From NCBI GenBank assembly GCA_027563935.2, contig CM050450.1, positions 28,755,439-28,819,438 of the forward strand: a stretch of DNA of 64,000 nucleotides. Direction: 5' to 3'. The notes beneath the pieces were generated by a model. The model was not told where the DNA came from and made no database searches. It was given only the letters and a program-made list of their open reading frames with translations. Every line of letters begins with the position of its first letter. Positions within the stretch are counted from its first letter, which is position 1. The position numbers were made by a program, and so were the translations under genes. The DNA is from Costus lasius (Eukaryota > Streptophyta > Magnoliopsida > Zingiberales > Costaceae). Below are positions 24,237 to 35,055 of the stretch, in pieces.

Positions 24237-25033
24237 ATGGTGACCACAAGGTCGCAACTCATGTCTTCCTAATTCCCCGACACTATCTCGGAAACCCAAG
24301 AATCGGTCCAACTTTCGGAAAGGACTAGCACCCCTTTAGACTCTGTAGCCGCATTTACTGCGCGAGTGGACATGCTGACTATGTAGCTCGCTGCATATAA
24401 GCAATCCAGGGATACCGCCATGCAGCAACTCAAGCTATCATCGGAGACTATGTTCCAGCAACTTTTGGCTAGTTTCCAAGACCTTACTGATGTTGTTAAT
24501 GAGTCGGGGCAAAGGTGCCCCAACTTGAGTCAAACCCCCTCAGTCCGCTCGGAGAGCTCCGACAAGGGAGTTACCGCCGGTAGTTGCGCCCGTTCGGTGC
24601 CAACCCCTTGTGGATGGATGTGGCCGCCATGGGCCCTACGTGGCTCATGAAGGCCCAGGTTATGAGGATGAGCCATAGGATGAAGACGATGTTTGGGCCA
24701 CACAAAAGCCCCCAACCCAGCCTAGGTTTGAGAGATAGCGAGCCGATGTCGATGTCCATCGTTTTATCCATGAGACCCCCCACACGTTGCAGGTGGTCTT
24801 GACCCTACTAAGTTCCTAGATTGGGTTGCCTCGTTGGATACCTACTTTGACTTGAATGACACTCCTCAATACGTGCGAGTTCGCATAGTCTGCACCTTTC
24901 TAGATGGTCCCGCGCGCCTACATTGGCAGAATGTTGAGTGCCAAAACGAACAGAATGCTCTCCCTCCCATTACCCGATGGGAGGAGATGAAGTATCGCCT
25001 TCGTGAGCGATACGTCCCACCCTCCTATAGGCA
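24237..25033 (+). pseudogene. Gyp-D gag, N-terminal part
   Basis: The start reads MVTTRSQLMSS, the usual style for plant chromovirus gag, with a TAA 11 codons in (24270-24272) and another stop after DMLTM. An amphipathic stretch follows (24420-24650 frame, MFQQLLASFQDLTDVVNES), then a frame change and the capsid block WVASLDTYFDLND to MKYRLRERYVPPSYRQ (24834-25033). It is cut there by the truncated 5' LTR of Cop-E. What follows Cop-E at 32657 is a later gag segment (KTYQHALDIKQDL). Gag residues between the two, perhaps 80-100, are missing rather than merely interrupted. Confidence 0.85.
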
Positions 25034-25678
25034 GCCCACTTGGCATGATCTTGGCCATCCCTAAACCACCTCTTGGCTTATAAAAGGGACCCTAGCTGCC
25101 CCCTCTCAATGGTTCGAATGCTTGGAGACGTGAACACACATAGAGGGGCGAGAGCAAGGGCAAAGGGCGACAACATCAAGGTAGCGCAACCCTTCTTCCT
25201 ACTAGTGGCCGCAAGTCTTCTCCTTCCTCTCCTCTTGGCGTGACTTGGAGAAGGACTTGGTGGCGCCACTTCCTCTTACTCTTCCTAAGGGCCGAAACTC
25301 TTCTTCTCCTTCTTCTCTTGGAGTAAAGAAGATAAGGAGTTGGTGGCATCTTCCTTGCACTTGGCGCATGATCCTTGGAGGTGGCACAAGAGAAGTGAAG
25401 GAACCCTAAGGCTTGATTCTCTTCCCGAGGCTAGCACCAAGCGAGGAAGGGAGCAACGATCAAGGAGTCGACGCGTGGATACTTGTGGAGGGCGAACACT
25501 TGGGCGCCTTCAACATGGCTTCGGCAACTAGACAAGCAAAAGAGGTACATCTCTAACACATCCTTGTGTCTTCTCTCTCGCATGGATCCTTGGGACCGGA
25601 ATATGTTTCGGGTGTAATGATTCTTCCGCTGCATCCTGGGACTGCAAAATTTTAAATTACACCCGGTATTCCCTAACA
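25034..25678 (+). repeat. Cop-E 5' LTR remnant
   Basis: It is identical in length to 32012-32656 and starts at GCCCACTTGG, which is not an LTR terminus. It ends CCCTAACA. It includes TATAAAAG at 25079-25086 and the transcribed R/U5 part; about 1.58 kb of U3 is gone. The pyrimidine-rich minus-strand frames here are not genes. Confidence 0.92.
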
Positions 25679-25679
25679 G

Positions 25680-25691
25680 TGGTATCAGAGC
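25680..25691 (+). promoter_or_regulatory. Cop-E primer-binding site (initiator tRNA-Met)
   Basis: TGGTATCAGAGC lies one base after the LTR end, a perfect plant tRNA-iMet primer complement. Confidence 0.93.
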
Positions 25692-27164
25692 TACTTGCGA
25701 GAAACACAAGGTGTACGTTTGCTTGTGTGAAAAATTTTTGGGAAAATTTTTCTTCTATCCATGCGCGTTTCACGTAGATAGCGTTTTCATCCAGACCTCT
25801 CTTCTCATCTTTGTGGCCGAAACTTGGATTTTGTTTATGATTGATTTAAGACCAAAGGCGTACGTGGTTTTGTCAAGTAGGACGGACATTGTGTCTTCGG
25901 ACTGGCCGGGTCTCTTGATCTGACAAAACTGCCAGCCGATAGGGTCTATGAAATCATCATGGAACTTGATCTAAATTTTGGCATAAATTTAGTTAAGAGA
26001 GTGCTTTGGATGATGTTGGCGCATAAGGTGTTAAAATTTGATTTTTTCCAAATTTTCAAATTTTACATGCACCACTTCATTGGGTTGATATGGTCATAGC
26101 GAGTGCCCTCCTGTGTTGTGATGTGGAAGCATGTTTCCACTTGTGATGAATGCTTGTAAAATCTCTTTCCACCTGCGTGTGGTTCTCTCCCTATCTTGTT
26201 GTAAAGAATTTTTCATCTTGTTTAGAATAGATGTAGAATTATATGATAGGTTAAGGCTTCATCTTGACAACAAGGAGTCTTCTTCAATCGGAGTCAGAAG
26301 TGACGCCAGCTTTGGAAGCGTGGTGATGGACTTGCGGCTGAAGGAAGGACACATGCTTTTGGCTTCTGGCATGGGCTGATCTGCTTTAGGGACTCGCAAC
26401 CCTTGGATGCACGATAACATGTCACATGGCTCGTGACAAGTTATGGGCTATGACCATATCGACCAAACTAGCATGCCTGTGATGGTTTATTATTTTGTCC
26501 ATAGCATGCCTGTGATGTTTTTCCTTTGGTGCCATAACCATAGGAAAACTGCATGCTAGAAAAGAATAAAATAAACATGAAAAACTCTCATTGAAATATC
26601 AAGTCAATAGCCTTCTAACACGTAGCCCTCATCAAACTATCGATCGGTGGTGTTGTGAACTGTTTCCCACCCTCGTGGGACACACCCACCTATCTTTAAA
26701 AGGTGTGAGGTGAAAGATTTCCCCAGTCCAGTTTTAACCTGGGCGTGCCTTCGCAAGGAATTCGTTGGCCCTGGGCATAACGGTTAGGACCAGACTTGAC
26801 TAGTTTTTCATATGACACTGACATGATGAATCACTAGAGGCAGCTGTTGAGAGGATAGGGTTTTGTGTTGTATCCAGCCCTCGCTGGACACAGGGCGCCT
26901 AGTCTGTCTTAACTAAGAGGAATTGTGCACGGCACAATTGGCTGGCATGCCTACCTAAGGAAGCATGAGGAACTCTATGCATCCCAACTCACCCTCGTGA
27001 GTCGCGGAGACCTCATGTGAAATTAGGATCCTACTCACTTATTTCCATGTTGAGTTTGAGAGTTCTCAACTTGTCTTGGAAGTAGTGGGAGCATAGCATT
27101 TAAATTTAAAGTCCTTCTTAAATGCTTTATCATAGTACTTATTTTACTTATTTGCTTATTGTAG
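25692..27164 (+). other. Cop-E untranslated leader
   Basis: About 1.5 kb with no conserved frame. Parts match the Cop-F leader in reverse complement, for example the gtgggacacacccac segment near 26680 against gtgtgtcccacaag near 19863. Short frames at 25711 and 26131 have no support. Confidence 0.75.
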
Positions 27165-27728
27165 ATGGCATCTCCTGATCTAAGATTGAAACTTTATAAA
27201 AATAAGTTGGATGGGACAAACTGGACAAATTGGTTCAAGATTTTGTCCAAGATACTGGAACAAGAGAATAAGGTGCATCTTCTTGAAAGACCTCCATCCC
27301 AGCCCAGTGTGTATTTCACTAATGAGTGGGAGTGGAATGTCTATCTTGAACATTGTGAAGATAACGAACAGTACATTGCTCTTGTCTTAGAGTGCATGAC
27401 CCCAGAGGTCAAGGTTGAATGTGATGAGATGGGGATTTATGATCTTATCATACATCTCAAAGGTCTCTTCACACCATGCTCTATAGACAATGATCAGGAC
27501 AGTTCTGTTGGATCTTCAGAGTGTATGCCTAAATCAGAGAATGACCATGGTTCTGTATCTTCGAAGCTAATACTTCGGAAGACTGGGAATGCATGGGTAT
27601 TTCGAAGAGGATTAATGGCCAAGAAGTGCATGGCAAAGAAGAAGGGATGTAATCCATCCGCTTCAGGTATTGTGTTACCGAGGTCTTTTGTCTACTTCTT
27701 ATTCATGGGTACTCGGTACCGTATGTGA
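27165..27728 (+). pseudogene. Cop-E gag remnant
   Basis: The N-terminal 105 or so residues look like copia gag: an MASPDLRLKLYKNKLDG start, the conserved NWTNWF block, KVHLLERPPSQP and a CMTPEVKVE segment, ending in LKGLFTP. The zinc knuckle and most of the C-terminal half found in Cop-B/C are missing, and the rest of the frame (KKCMAKKKG, SASGIV) matches only the gag-protease junction. This implies an internal deletion of around 100 codons plus drift. Confidence 0.75.
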
Positions 27729-30419
27729 GGCTCACATATGTTTTACATGTGCAGGAGCTCAAAGGAAGTAGGATGAAGAGGCTTGATGGGATCGACTCTC
27801 GGGTCAGGGACGGAGCATTGGATGCTGCTGTTGATATCATCTCACTGCCTTGAAGACTTTATATAGAACTTTGCTATTATGTATCAGCTTATGTATTAGA
27901 ACATCATTCCTTTTAGAAAGGATTTCAGTTTGAAATAATATGTGATATTTTCTGAGATGTTCTATTGAAGTGATACAGTTGACAATAGTTTGTGGTTCTA
28001 TATGTAACACAAGATCAGATCCAATGATTCAATAAACACCCTCTTATAGCATTGTCTCTTGAACCATAGAACAATGGTCACATCCAAAGGTCCATGGACT
28101 ATTGGGATCATTGTCCTTTCAGGATTATGATACATGTGAGCCTAGTTCAAAGGAACAATATGACCGATGCTGCCTTCACCATAAAGGGTGGAAGGACTAT
28201 TGGCTTGTTGGATCTATTACACAACAATGTATGTGGACCCATATAAACAAGCACTAAGAGGTGTTACATGCTTCATCAGGTGTGGGTATGCCTTATCCAA
28301 CCTAAGAACTTTGGAAAAATCCAAGAAGTTCACAAATGAAGTATTGAATCAAATTGGAGGATCTATTAAAGCACTTTGATTGGATCAAGGTGATTAGTGG
28401 AGAATTTGATGACTGTCCTAAGAAGTGTGGAGTTATCTCATAGCTTACTTAGTACACCACTGTGTGGTGAATTTCAAAGAAAGAAAAAGGAACACATTGG
28501 ATGCGGTTCCATCTTTGAATAGTCATGCAAATATACTACTATGATGCCATGCAAACAGATGTACTGCCACTCCATAAGAAAATGTCTAAGTTAGCTTTTG
28601 AGTTGCGAACTGCAAATATCCCATTTCTTCAATAGAATTGGGAATGTAATGTGCAGTGATTCAAAAGTATGTGTTTGTGGTGCACTGTAGAGTGCTAATT
28701 CTATCCCAAAGAGAACAAAATATTTGTTGCTCAAACTGCTGTCTCTCTTGAGAAAGTATTTCTTTTGAAAGAAGCTAGTGGGAGTAGATTTGATTTGGAC
28801 AAGGTCCAGAATCAACCACAATATAATTAGACACAGATGGAGAGCAAAATCTCACATATAGGTTGAAAGTCAACCTGAGGTTCAAGTAACACAGGAACCA
28901 CATAAGTCTGGATCGATTTGATATGCTGGGCATAACGAATTTTTTTATCAAGGATGAACCTAAGACTTATGAGGAAATGGAAGCAGTCGGTGGACCAGAT
29001 TCCAAGAAATGGCTAAGGGCCATGAGAACCATAATGGACTCCATGTCTGCTAATCAAGTTTGGGACTTGGATGAGCTGCCAAAGGGGTAATTCCCACAGG
29101 CTGTAAATAAATCTTCTAGGAAGATAGACATGGAAGGTAACATTGTTACCTTGAAAGGCAAGCTAGTGAACAAAAATTTCAGGCAAATCCACTGGGTGGA
29201 TAATGATGAAATTTTTCACCAATAATTGAATTTTAAGTCCATTTGGAATCTGCATTTTATAATTGCATAATCAGTTATGGCGTGTTGTTATGAAAACTGC
29301 CTTTCTTGCATGGACGTCTGAAAAGATAGCCAGAAGGTTTTCATATCAAGGCCATAAAGATATGCATGGTGTTATGCAAGCATGTTTGAAATAGCCTGTG
29401 TTTACAAGAAGATCAGTGGGAGCACCTTAATAGTTTTTCTTGTTCTAGATGATTGATGATATTCTCCTCACATGGAATGACATCTCAGCTCTTCACATGG
29501 TGAAGAAAAGGTTTGAGATGTATTTCGAGAAGAATAATCTAGGGAATGATGCCTACATCCTAGGCATGAGGATCTATAGATAGAGATCCAAGAAAGTCAT
29601 TGCCCTTTAGTCAATCTATGTTCATCCAAGAGTTTCTGGAGAGGTTTATATTGGATGATTCCAAATATTGATACCTTCCAGATAGATATGGTCTGACTCT
29701 CATGAAGATGTTGTGTCCTATGACACAGCTAAAGAGTAATAACATGGGTCTAAAATCCTGATACATGGTGTATAGGATGGATCATGTTTTGAGTAATATA
29801 CACAAGACCATTTGTGGCAAATGCTTGGAGCATAGCCAGCAAGTTTCAATCAGATCTTAGTATTTAACACTAGATAGCTGTGAAAGTAATCCTTATATAT
29901 ATACTTGGGAAGTATAAAGGATTGAAGTCTAGTCTATGATAGACAGGAAAGAATTTTGTGTACAGGGGTACACTGACACTTCGTTCCAGTCTAGTGACTA
30001 TTGATCACAGCCAGGATTTGCGTTTTGCCTTGTTGTGGTGTTGTGTGCTGAAAGAGCATTGTGCAAACCATGGTGGCAAAATTCTACTAATAAGGCTGAG
30101 TACATTGCAGCTTCTTGTGGCAGCCAAGGAAGCAGCTTCATTCATTTGAACTTGATTTAGTTCATGGTGCTAGATGGTCCAGTATAGTTCTTACTAGGGC
30201 CATAGCATAAGTGAAGGAAATTAGTGCTCAAGTATGTACTGCAGCATATCATCTGATCTTAGAGATCATGGATAGGGATGATGATCAAATTTGTTAAAAT
30301 AAACACAGATAGCAATCTGGAAAAACCCACTGACATAGCCTTTGGCGCAGCGGAAGCTAAATGGATCATACTAGAGACATTGGAACTGGCTGAACATCAG
30401 TTGTCCTTGGTCTTAGTGC
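27729..30419 (+). pseudogene. Cop-E pol ghost (protease to RNase H)
   Basis: Family landmarks appear in the right order but in shifting frames. Protease (VQELKGSRMKRLDG) lies near 27750. Integrase core fragments follow (28188-28379, ending EVLNQIGGSIKAL), then the integrase C-terminal ENKIFVAQTA/LEKVFLLKEASGS block near 28700-28790. The RT start is near 28960-29200 and the RT palm is near 29450 as DDILLTWND after a lost Tyr-Val. RNase H pieces run from 29958 to 30400 (TDSNLEKPT). No stretch longer than about 80 codons stays open. No enzyme could be made. Confidence 0.8.
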
Positions 30420-30430
30420 AAGTGGGAGAT
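30420..30430 (+). promoter_or_regulatory. Cop-E polypurine tract
   Basis: AAGTGGGAGAT directly precedes the 3' LTR start TGTTGGTGTATATGCC. It is unchanged despite the decay of the genes upstream. Confidence 0.85.
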
Positions 30431-32656
30431 TGTTGGTGTATATGCCCTGCAGACCAATGTATGGACATGGTCAGGCATTGTTTGAATGTACTTTGATAGA
30501 ATTATTATTCTATATATAGAGGCATGGTCGTTATTATGCAGACTTCTCTACCTGCGTTGATGTATTGAGTTGCATATATAATGTCCCAGGAGTTTGGATT
30601 GGACCCATTCTCATAAGAAATCCCCAGATAAGGTACCTTAGCAGATATGGGACAGCTTTGGTACATGTGAGACTGGTATATGGGCTGGTTAAGTGCGGGA
30701 CACAGTAACGCAGACATACAGGTGCATTGGATGCACTGGAGTGATCCACCGTGAGGATTGACTTGTCTAGTCAACAAGTCAATCTCACATGCAAGAGGTT
30801 TGCATTGATCCTTAGACTTGAGGTATTCATGTCTAGATTTGATGATGGGTATGCTTTGATACAGTCTTACGTCTCTCCGTAATTGGGAGATCAAAACGAC
30901 TGTCATTGGGCATGTCATAAGTCACGTAGAGACATGGGTGACCAATAGTAGGATTTGCCCCTTCCTTATTTGAAGCATGATATCCACTCGGGGTGCCCCA
31001 CCTTATTGGTGCATGACAGGAATGTGTGGCCACACTTGTTGAGTCATGACCAATGCATTGGATTGATAAACTTGAGACTAATCCAATGGCAGGATATCAG
31101 CTTAGGCAAAGGGATCTATAATGCAATGGGAATCCTCGTTGCTTGTTAGGAGTTGTTGTCATAATGACTTAAGTCCTATGATATGGGTAGTAGTGATGTG
31201 TTGCTAGATACCCCTCACTACTTATGATGTTTACATCATTGCCATCGTCATATGGATCCTACGGGGTCACACGCAATAGACTCTTGACGTTGCTTTAATC
31301 AGAAGCCTTAGGATCAAGTTATTGGATAACTTGGATCCATTTAGAAGATTTCGTCAGCGCCAATGGGCCTGATGAGTTGGAAGAAAGTTATTGGTGTCAA
31401 ACTTCATTTTTGGCAGGTTGACCCAAAAGTGACCTAGATTGATCACATTTGGATTAGGGTTGCATTGGATTGGATCCAATGGCTTAATCAACCTATGCCA
31501 TGAAGTTTGGGCTAGCTCATTATCCAATGAGGCCCAATAATTAGTTGTCATAAAGAGAGAATTGGCTAAAAAGGGTATAATGGGGAGAAGTCTTCACCCA
31601 TTAGCGCCTAGGGGCATAATGGGGTGAAGTGGGCGGTTTTGCTTCATTAAGGAAGTAAAAGGCGCCTTGCCCTTTCTCCCTTGATGGAAACCTTGCCTCT
31701 AAGGGAAGTCTTGGGGCTAATATGGCTTGAGAACTTTTATGGGAAGTTCCTAGGCGCATATGGATGTTGGGAAGAGGTATATGGTAAAGTCTTGGAGACT
31801 TACCTTACCTCAAACCCTAATTTCTCCCAAGACACCACCCTAGCCGAATTCCTCTTGCTTGTTGCGCCTAGCCCTTCTCCTTGGATGGAAAGAATGCCTC
31901 TAAGGCATGTCTTGGGCTGATATGGCTATTGGGCAAATAAGGATAGGTTGAATGAGGTTTATGGCAAAGTCTTGGAGACTTTCCTTACCACAAACCCCTA
32001 TCATCCTAGCCGCCCACTTGGCATGATCTTGGCCATCCCTAAACCACCTCTTGGCTTATAAAAGGGACCCTAGCTGCCCCCTCTCAATGGTTCGAATGCT
32101 TGGAGACGTGAACACACATAGAGGGGCGAGAGCAAGGGCAAAGGGCGACAACATCAAGGTGGCGCAACCCTTCTTCCTACTAGTGGCCGCAAGTCTTCTC
32201 CTTCCTCTCCTCTTGGCGTGACTTGGAGAAGGACATGGTGGCGCCACTTCCTCTTACTCTTCCTAAGGGCCGAAACTCTTCTTCTCCTTCTTCTCTTGGA
32301 GTAAAGAAGATAAGGAGTTGGCGGCATCTTCCTTGCACTTGGCGCATGATCCTTGGAGGTGGCCCAAGAGAAGTGAAGGAACCCTAAGGCTTGATTCTCT
32401 TCCCGAGGCTAGCACCAAGTGAGGAAGGGAGCAACGATCAAGGAGTCGATGCGTGGATACTTGTGGAGGGCGAACACTTGGGCGCCTTCAACATGGCTTC
32501 GGCAACTAGACAAGCAAAAGAGGTACATCTCTAACACATCCTTGTGTCTTCTCTCTCGCATGGATCCTTGGGACCGGAATATGTTTCGGGTGTAATGATT
32601 CTTCCGTTGCATCCTGGGACTGCAAAATTTTAAATTACACCCGGTATTCCCTAACA
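30431..32656 (+). repeat. Cop-E 3' LTR
   Basis: It is 2226 bp, TGTTGGTGTATATGCC to GGTATTCCCTAACA. It is related to, but clearly distinct from, the Cop-A and Cop-F LTRs. TATAAAAG is at 32057-32064. An internal imperfect duplication occupies about 31676-32011. The 79-codon frame at 31681 is part of that duplication and is not a gene. Confidence 0.93.
31676..32011 (+). repeat. Imperfect duplication inside Cop-E LTR
   Basis: 31676-31875 and 31876-32011 share blocks in the same order: tggaa--cttgcctctaagg, gtcttggg-ctaatatggct, atgg-aaagtcttggagactt-ccttacc and ccctagcc. The second copy is shorter. The truncated 5' LTR lacks this region entirely. Confidence 0.7.
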
Positions 32657-33606
32657 AAACCTACCAGCATGCATTGGACATCAAGCAGGACCTCCGCGTA
32701 GCGACCCATCGGAGCGAGTTTGTCCCTCCTCAGTGTCCGTACAACGGTGGACCACCGCATTCCCACTATAGGACTGAACACGGTGAGCCATGTCCAGACC
32801 CTTGTCCCGCGCCTAGATCGCATGGGTCCACTAGGCGCCCAGCCCAAGCGGTTGTGCCTTCTCGTCCCACTTGGGAGGAGAAGGGCAAGGCCCCTACCGT
32901 TGGGCCGGCCAAGCGCGTCCATTGCTACAATTATTTGTAGCCAGGCCACTATTCTAGGGACTGCCCAAAGAAATCCACCACCATGGACAAGACCTGTGTA
33001 GCCACTATTGCCCGCGAGTGCGAGGAGCGTGATGTAGAAGCTGAGTGTTACACGAGTGGAGAGGAGTTGGGTCATCTCACACTTGCGGTTGTGAGGTGCA
33101 CCCTTGTCCAAACCCCACCCTCCGAGGACTAGAGGCGAACGAGCATCTTCACAACTTACATTTAGTGCAATGGGCACTCATGTAAGATTGTCATCGATGG
33201 GGGGTAGTAGTTTGAACGGGGTCTCCCAAACCATGATCACTCGCTTCGGCCTTCCCTTAGAGCCCCACCCCAAGCCCTACTCGATCGTGTGGGTTGACAC
33301 GTCAAACCTCCCAGTTACCCATCGTTGCCAAGTTCCCATCACATTTGGGGACTATCGTGAAAAGGTGTGGTGTGACGTGGCAACGATGGATGTTGCCCAC
33401 GTTCTTTTAGAGCTCCCTTGGCTCTATGATCAAGATGTGGTTCACTATGGCCGGTCGAACACTTATGTGTTTGACCACGGTGACCAGAAGATTCGTTTGA
33501 TCCCAGCTCCACCCAAGGAACTGCGCGCGTCCACCCCCAAAGGTGTAGTTGTCCCTCCCGCGGCTGCCCCGCCGGCACCCGCTCTTGTGTCCCTTATGCG
33601 CACCTA
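32657..33606 (+). pseudogene. Gyp-D gag C-terminus and aspartic protease
   Basis: The frame restarts at KTYQHALDIKQDL after Cop-E. The zinc knuckle near 32915-32970 is damaged: the second Cys is Tyr (CYNYL) and a TAG follows before PGHYSRDC. The protease active site is the IDGGS type; at about 33197-33202 a run of six G, one more than the frame allows, shifts the reading frame exactly at the active site. The rest of protease is open (GVSQTMITRFGLPLEPHPK to VLLELPWLYDQDVVHYGR, then the KIRLIPAPPKEL end). A TAG at 33604-33606 separates it from RT. Confidence 0.88.
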
Positions 33607-33613
33607 GGCGCTT

Positions 33614-35055
33614 ATGCGCGAGGCTACAGAATCTAAGGTTGTTTATGCCTTGATGTTGCGCGAGTCCTCGGAGTCCTCCCCTATAGTAGATACGACACCA
33701 CCCCCGGAGGTCACAACCCTTTTAACTGATTTTGCTGACATTAGTCCGGAGGACTTGCCCCACAGTCTCCCTCTGGCTAGGGAGGTACAGCACGCCATTG
33801 ATCTTATCCCGAGAGCACCCCTCCCAAATCTGCCCCATCATCGTTTGAACTCAACTAAACACGTTGAACTACAACATCAAATGGATGACCTCCTCACTAA
33901 GGGGTACATCCATGAGAGCCTAAGTCCATGTGCAGTCCCTACATTGCTCACACCCAAGAAGGACAGGTGGTGGATGTGCATCGACAATCGTGCCATCAAC
34001 CAGATCACCATCAATTATAGGTTCCCTATACCTCGACTTGATGATATGCTGGACTTAGTCTCTGAGGCCTCTTGGTTTTCTAAGTTGGACCTTCGCAGTG
34101 GATACCACCAAGTCCACATCTGCGAAGGTGATGAATGGAAAATTGCGTTCAAGACTAAGGATAGTCTTTATGAATGGCTTGTCATGCCATTCGGGTTGTC
34201 CAACACCCCATCCACTTTCATACGACTCATGAGCCAGGTTCTCAATCCCTACATGGGCAAATTCCTGGTCGTCTATTTTGACGACATCTTGATTTTCAGC
34301 CGGACCCTAGAAGAACACCAGGAGCATCTTCGCTCCACGTTTGACCTCCTACGCAAGGAGCGCCTCTTCCATAACACAAAGAAGCGCTCCTTCATGACCA
34401 ACCGCGTCCACTTCCTAGGCTACATTGTATCCGACGAGGGTCTTTCTATTGACCCAATCAAAGTCAAAGCCATCCGGCATTGGCCCGAACCCGGTACCGT
34501 GTCCGAAGTCCGTAGCTTTTTGGGCCTCGCGGGCTTTTACCGTCGTTTCATTTAGGGTTTCAGCACGATTGCAACCCCCCTGACCCAGCATTTGTCCAAG
34601 GAGGACTTTGAGTGGACCGCCACCACTCAACGCGCCTTCGAGACCCTTAAGGATGCCATAACCACAGCCCCTATTCTCTGACTCCTAGACTTTTCAAAAG
34701 TCTTCGAAGTCGCGTGTGATGCTTCCGGTACCGGTATCGGAGGAACCATTAGTCAAGAAGGCCATCCAGTCGCCTTCTTCAGTGAGAAGTTAAACGCTGT
34801 CTGACAGCGTTACTCAACATACGACAAGGAATTTTATGCCATTGTCCAATCGCTTCGACAGTGGAGGCACTATCTCCTCCACCGTGAGTTTGTCCTTTAT
34901 AGTGACCTCCAGGCCTTGTCGTTTCTCAGCGCCCAGAAGAAGTTGGGTGCCCACCATGTGAAGTGGGTCGAGTACCTACAGTAGTACACCTTTGTGATTA
35001 ATCACAAGGCGAGCAAAGAAAACATCGTCATTGATGCCTTAAGCCGAGTTCGCAC
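33614..35055 (+). pseudogene. Gyp-D reverse transcriptase and RNase H
   Basis: The 313-codon frame 33614-34555 contains a nearly complete RT: the primer-grip region [21 protein letters not shown], catalytic motif A in [26 protein letters not shown], and catalytic YFDD at about 34274-34285, then [15 protein letters not shown]. The three catalytic Asp positions look intact. RNase H follows in frame but is interrupted by stops after FYRRFI, TAPIL, KLNAV and EYLQ. Its [20 protein letters not shown] and ADALSR-equivalent (IDALSRV) segments are recognisable. Only RT could fold; the polyprotein is inactive. Confidence 0.92.

Larger units (their letters stand above)
25034..32656 (+). mobile_element. 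Cop-E: Ty1/copia element, 5' LTR truncated, genes decayed
   Basis: The 3' LTR is complete (30431-32656), but the 5' LTR survives only as its last 645 bp (25034-25678). Primer site and polypurine tract are both present. The shared 645 bp differ at only 7 positions by my count (1.1%), yet gag-pol is riddled with frameshifts and stops. No target duplication can be checked because the left end is deleted together with part of Gyp-D gag. Confidence 0.9.

Noticed and set aside
30833..31149. Minus/plus frames in the Cop-E LTR as genes
   Set aside because: They lie wholly inside the LTR, overlap each other on both strands, and correspond to non-coding positions in the related Cop-A and Cop-F LTRs.
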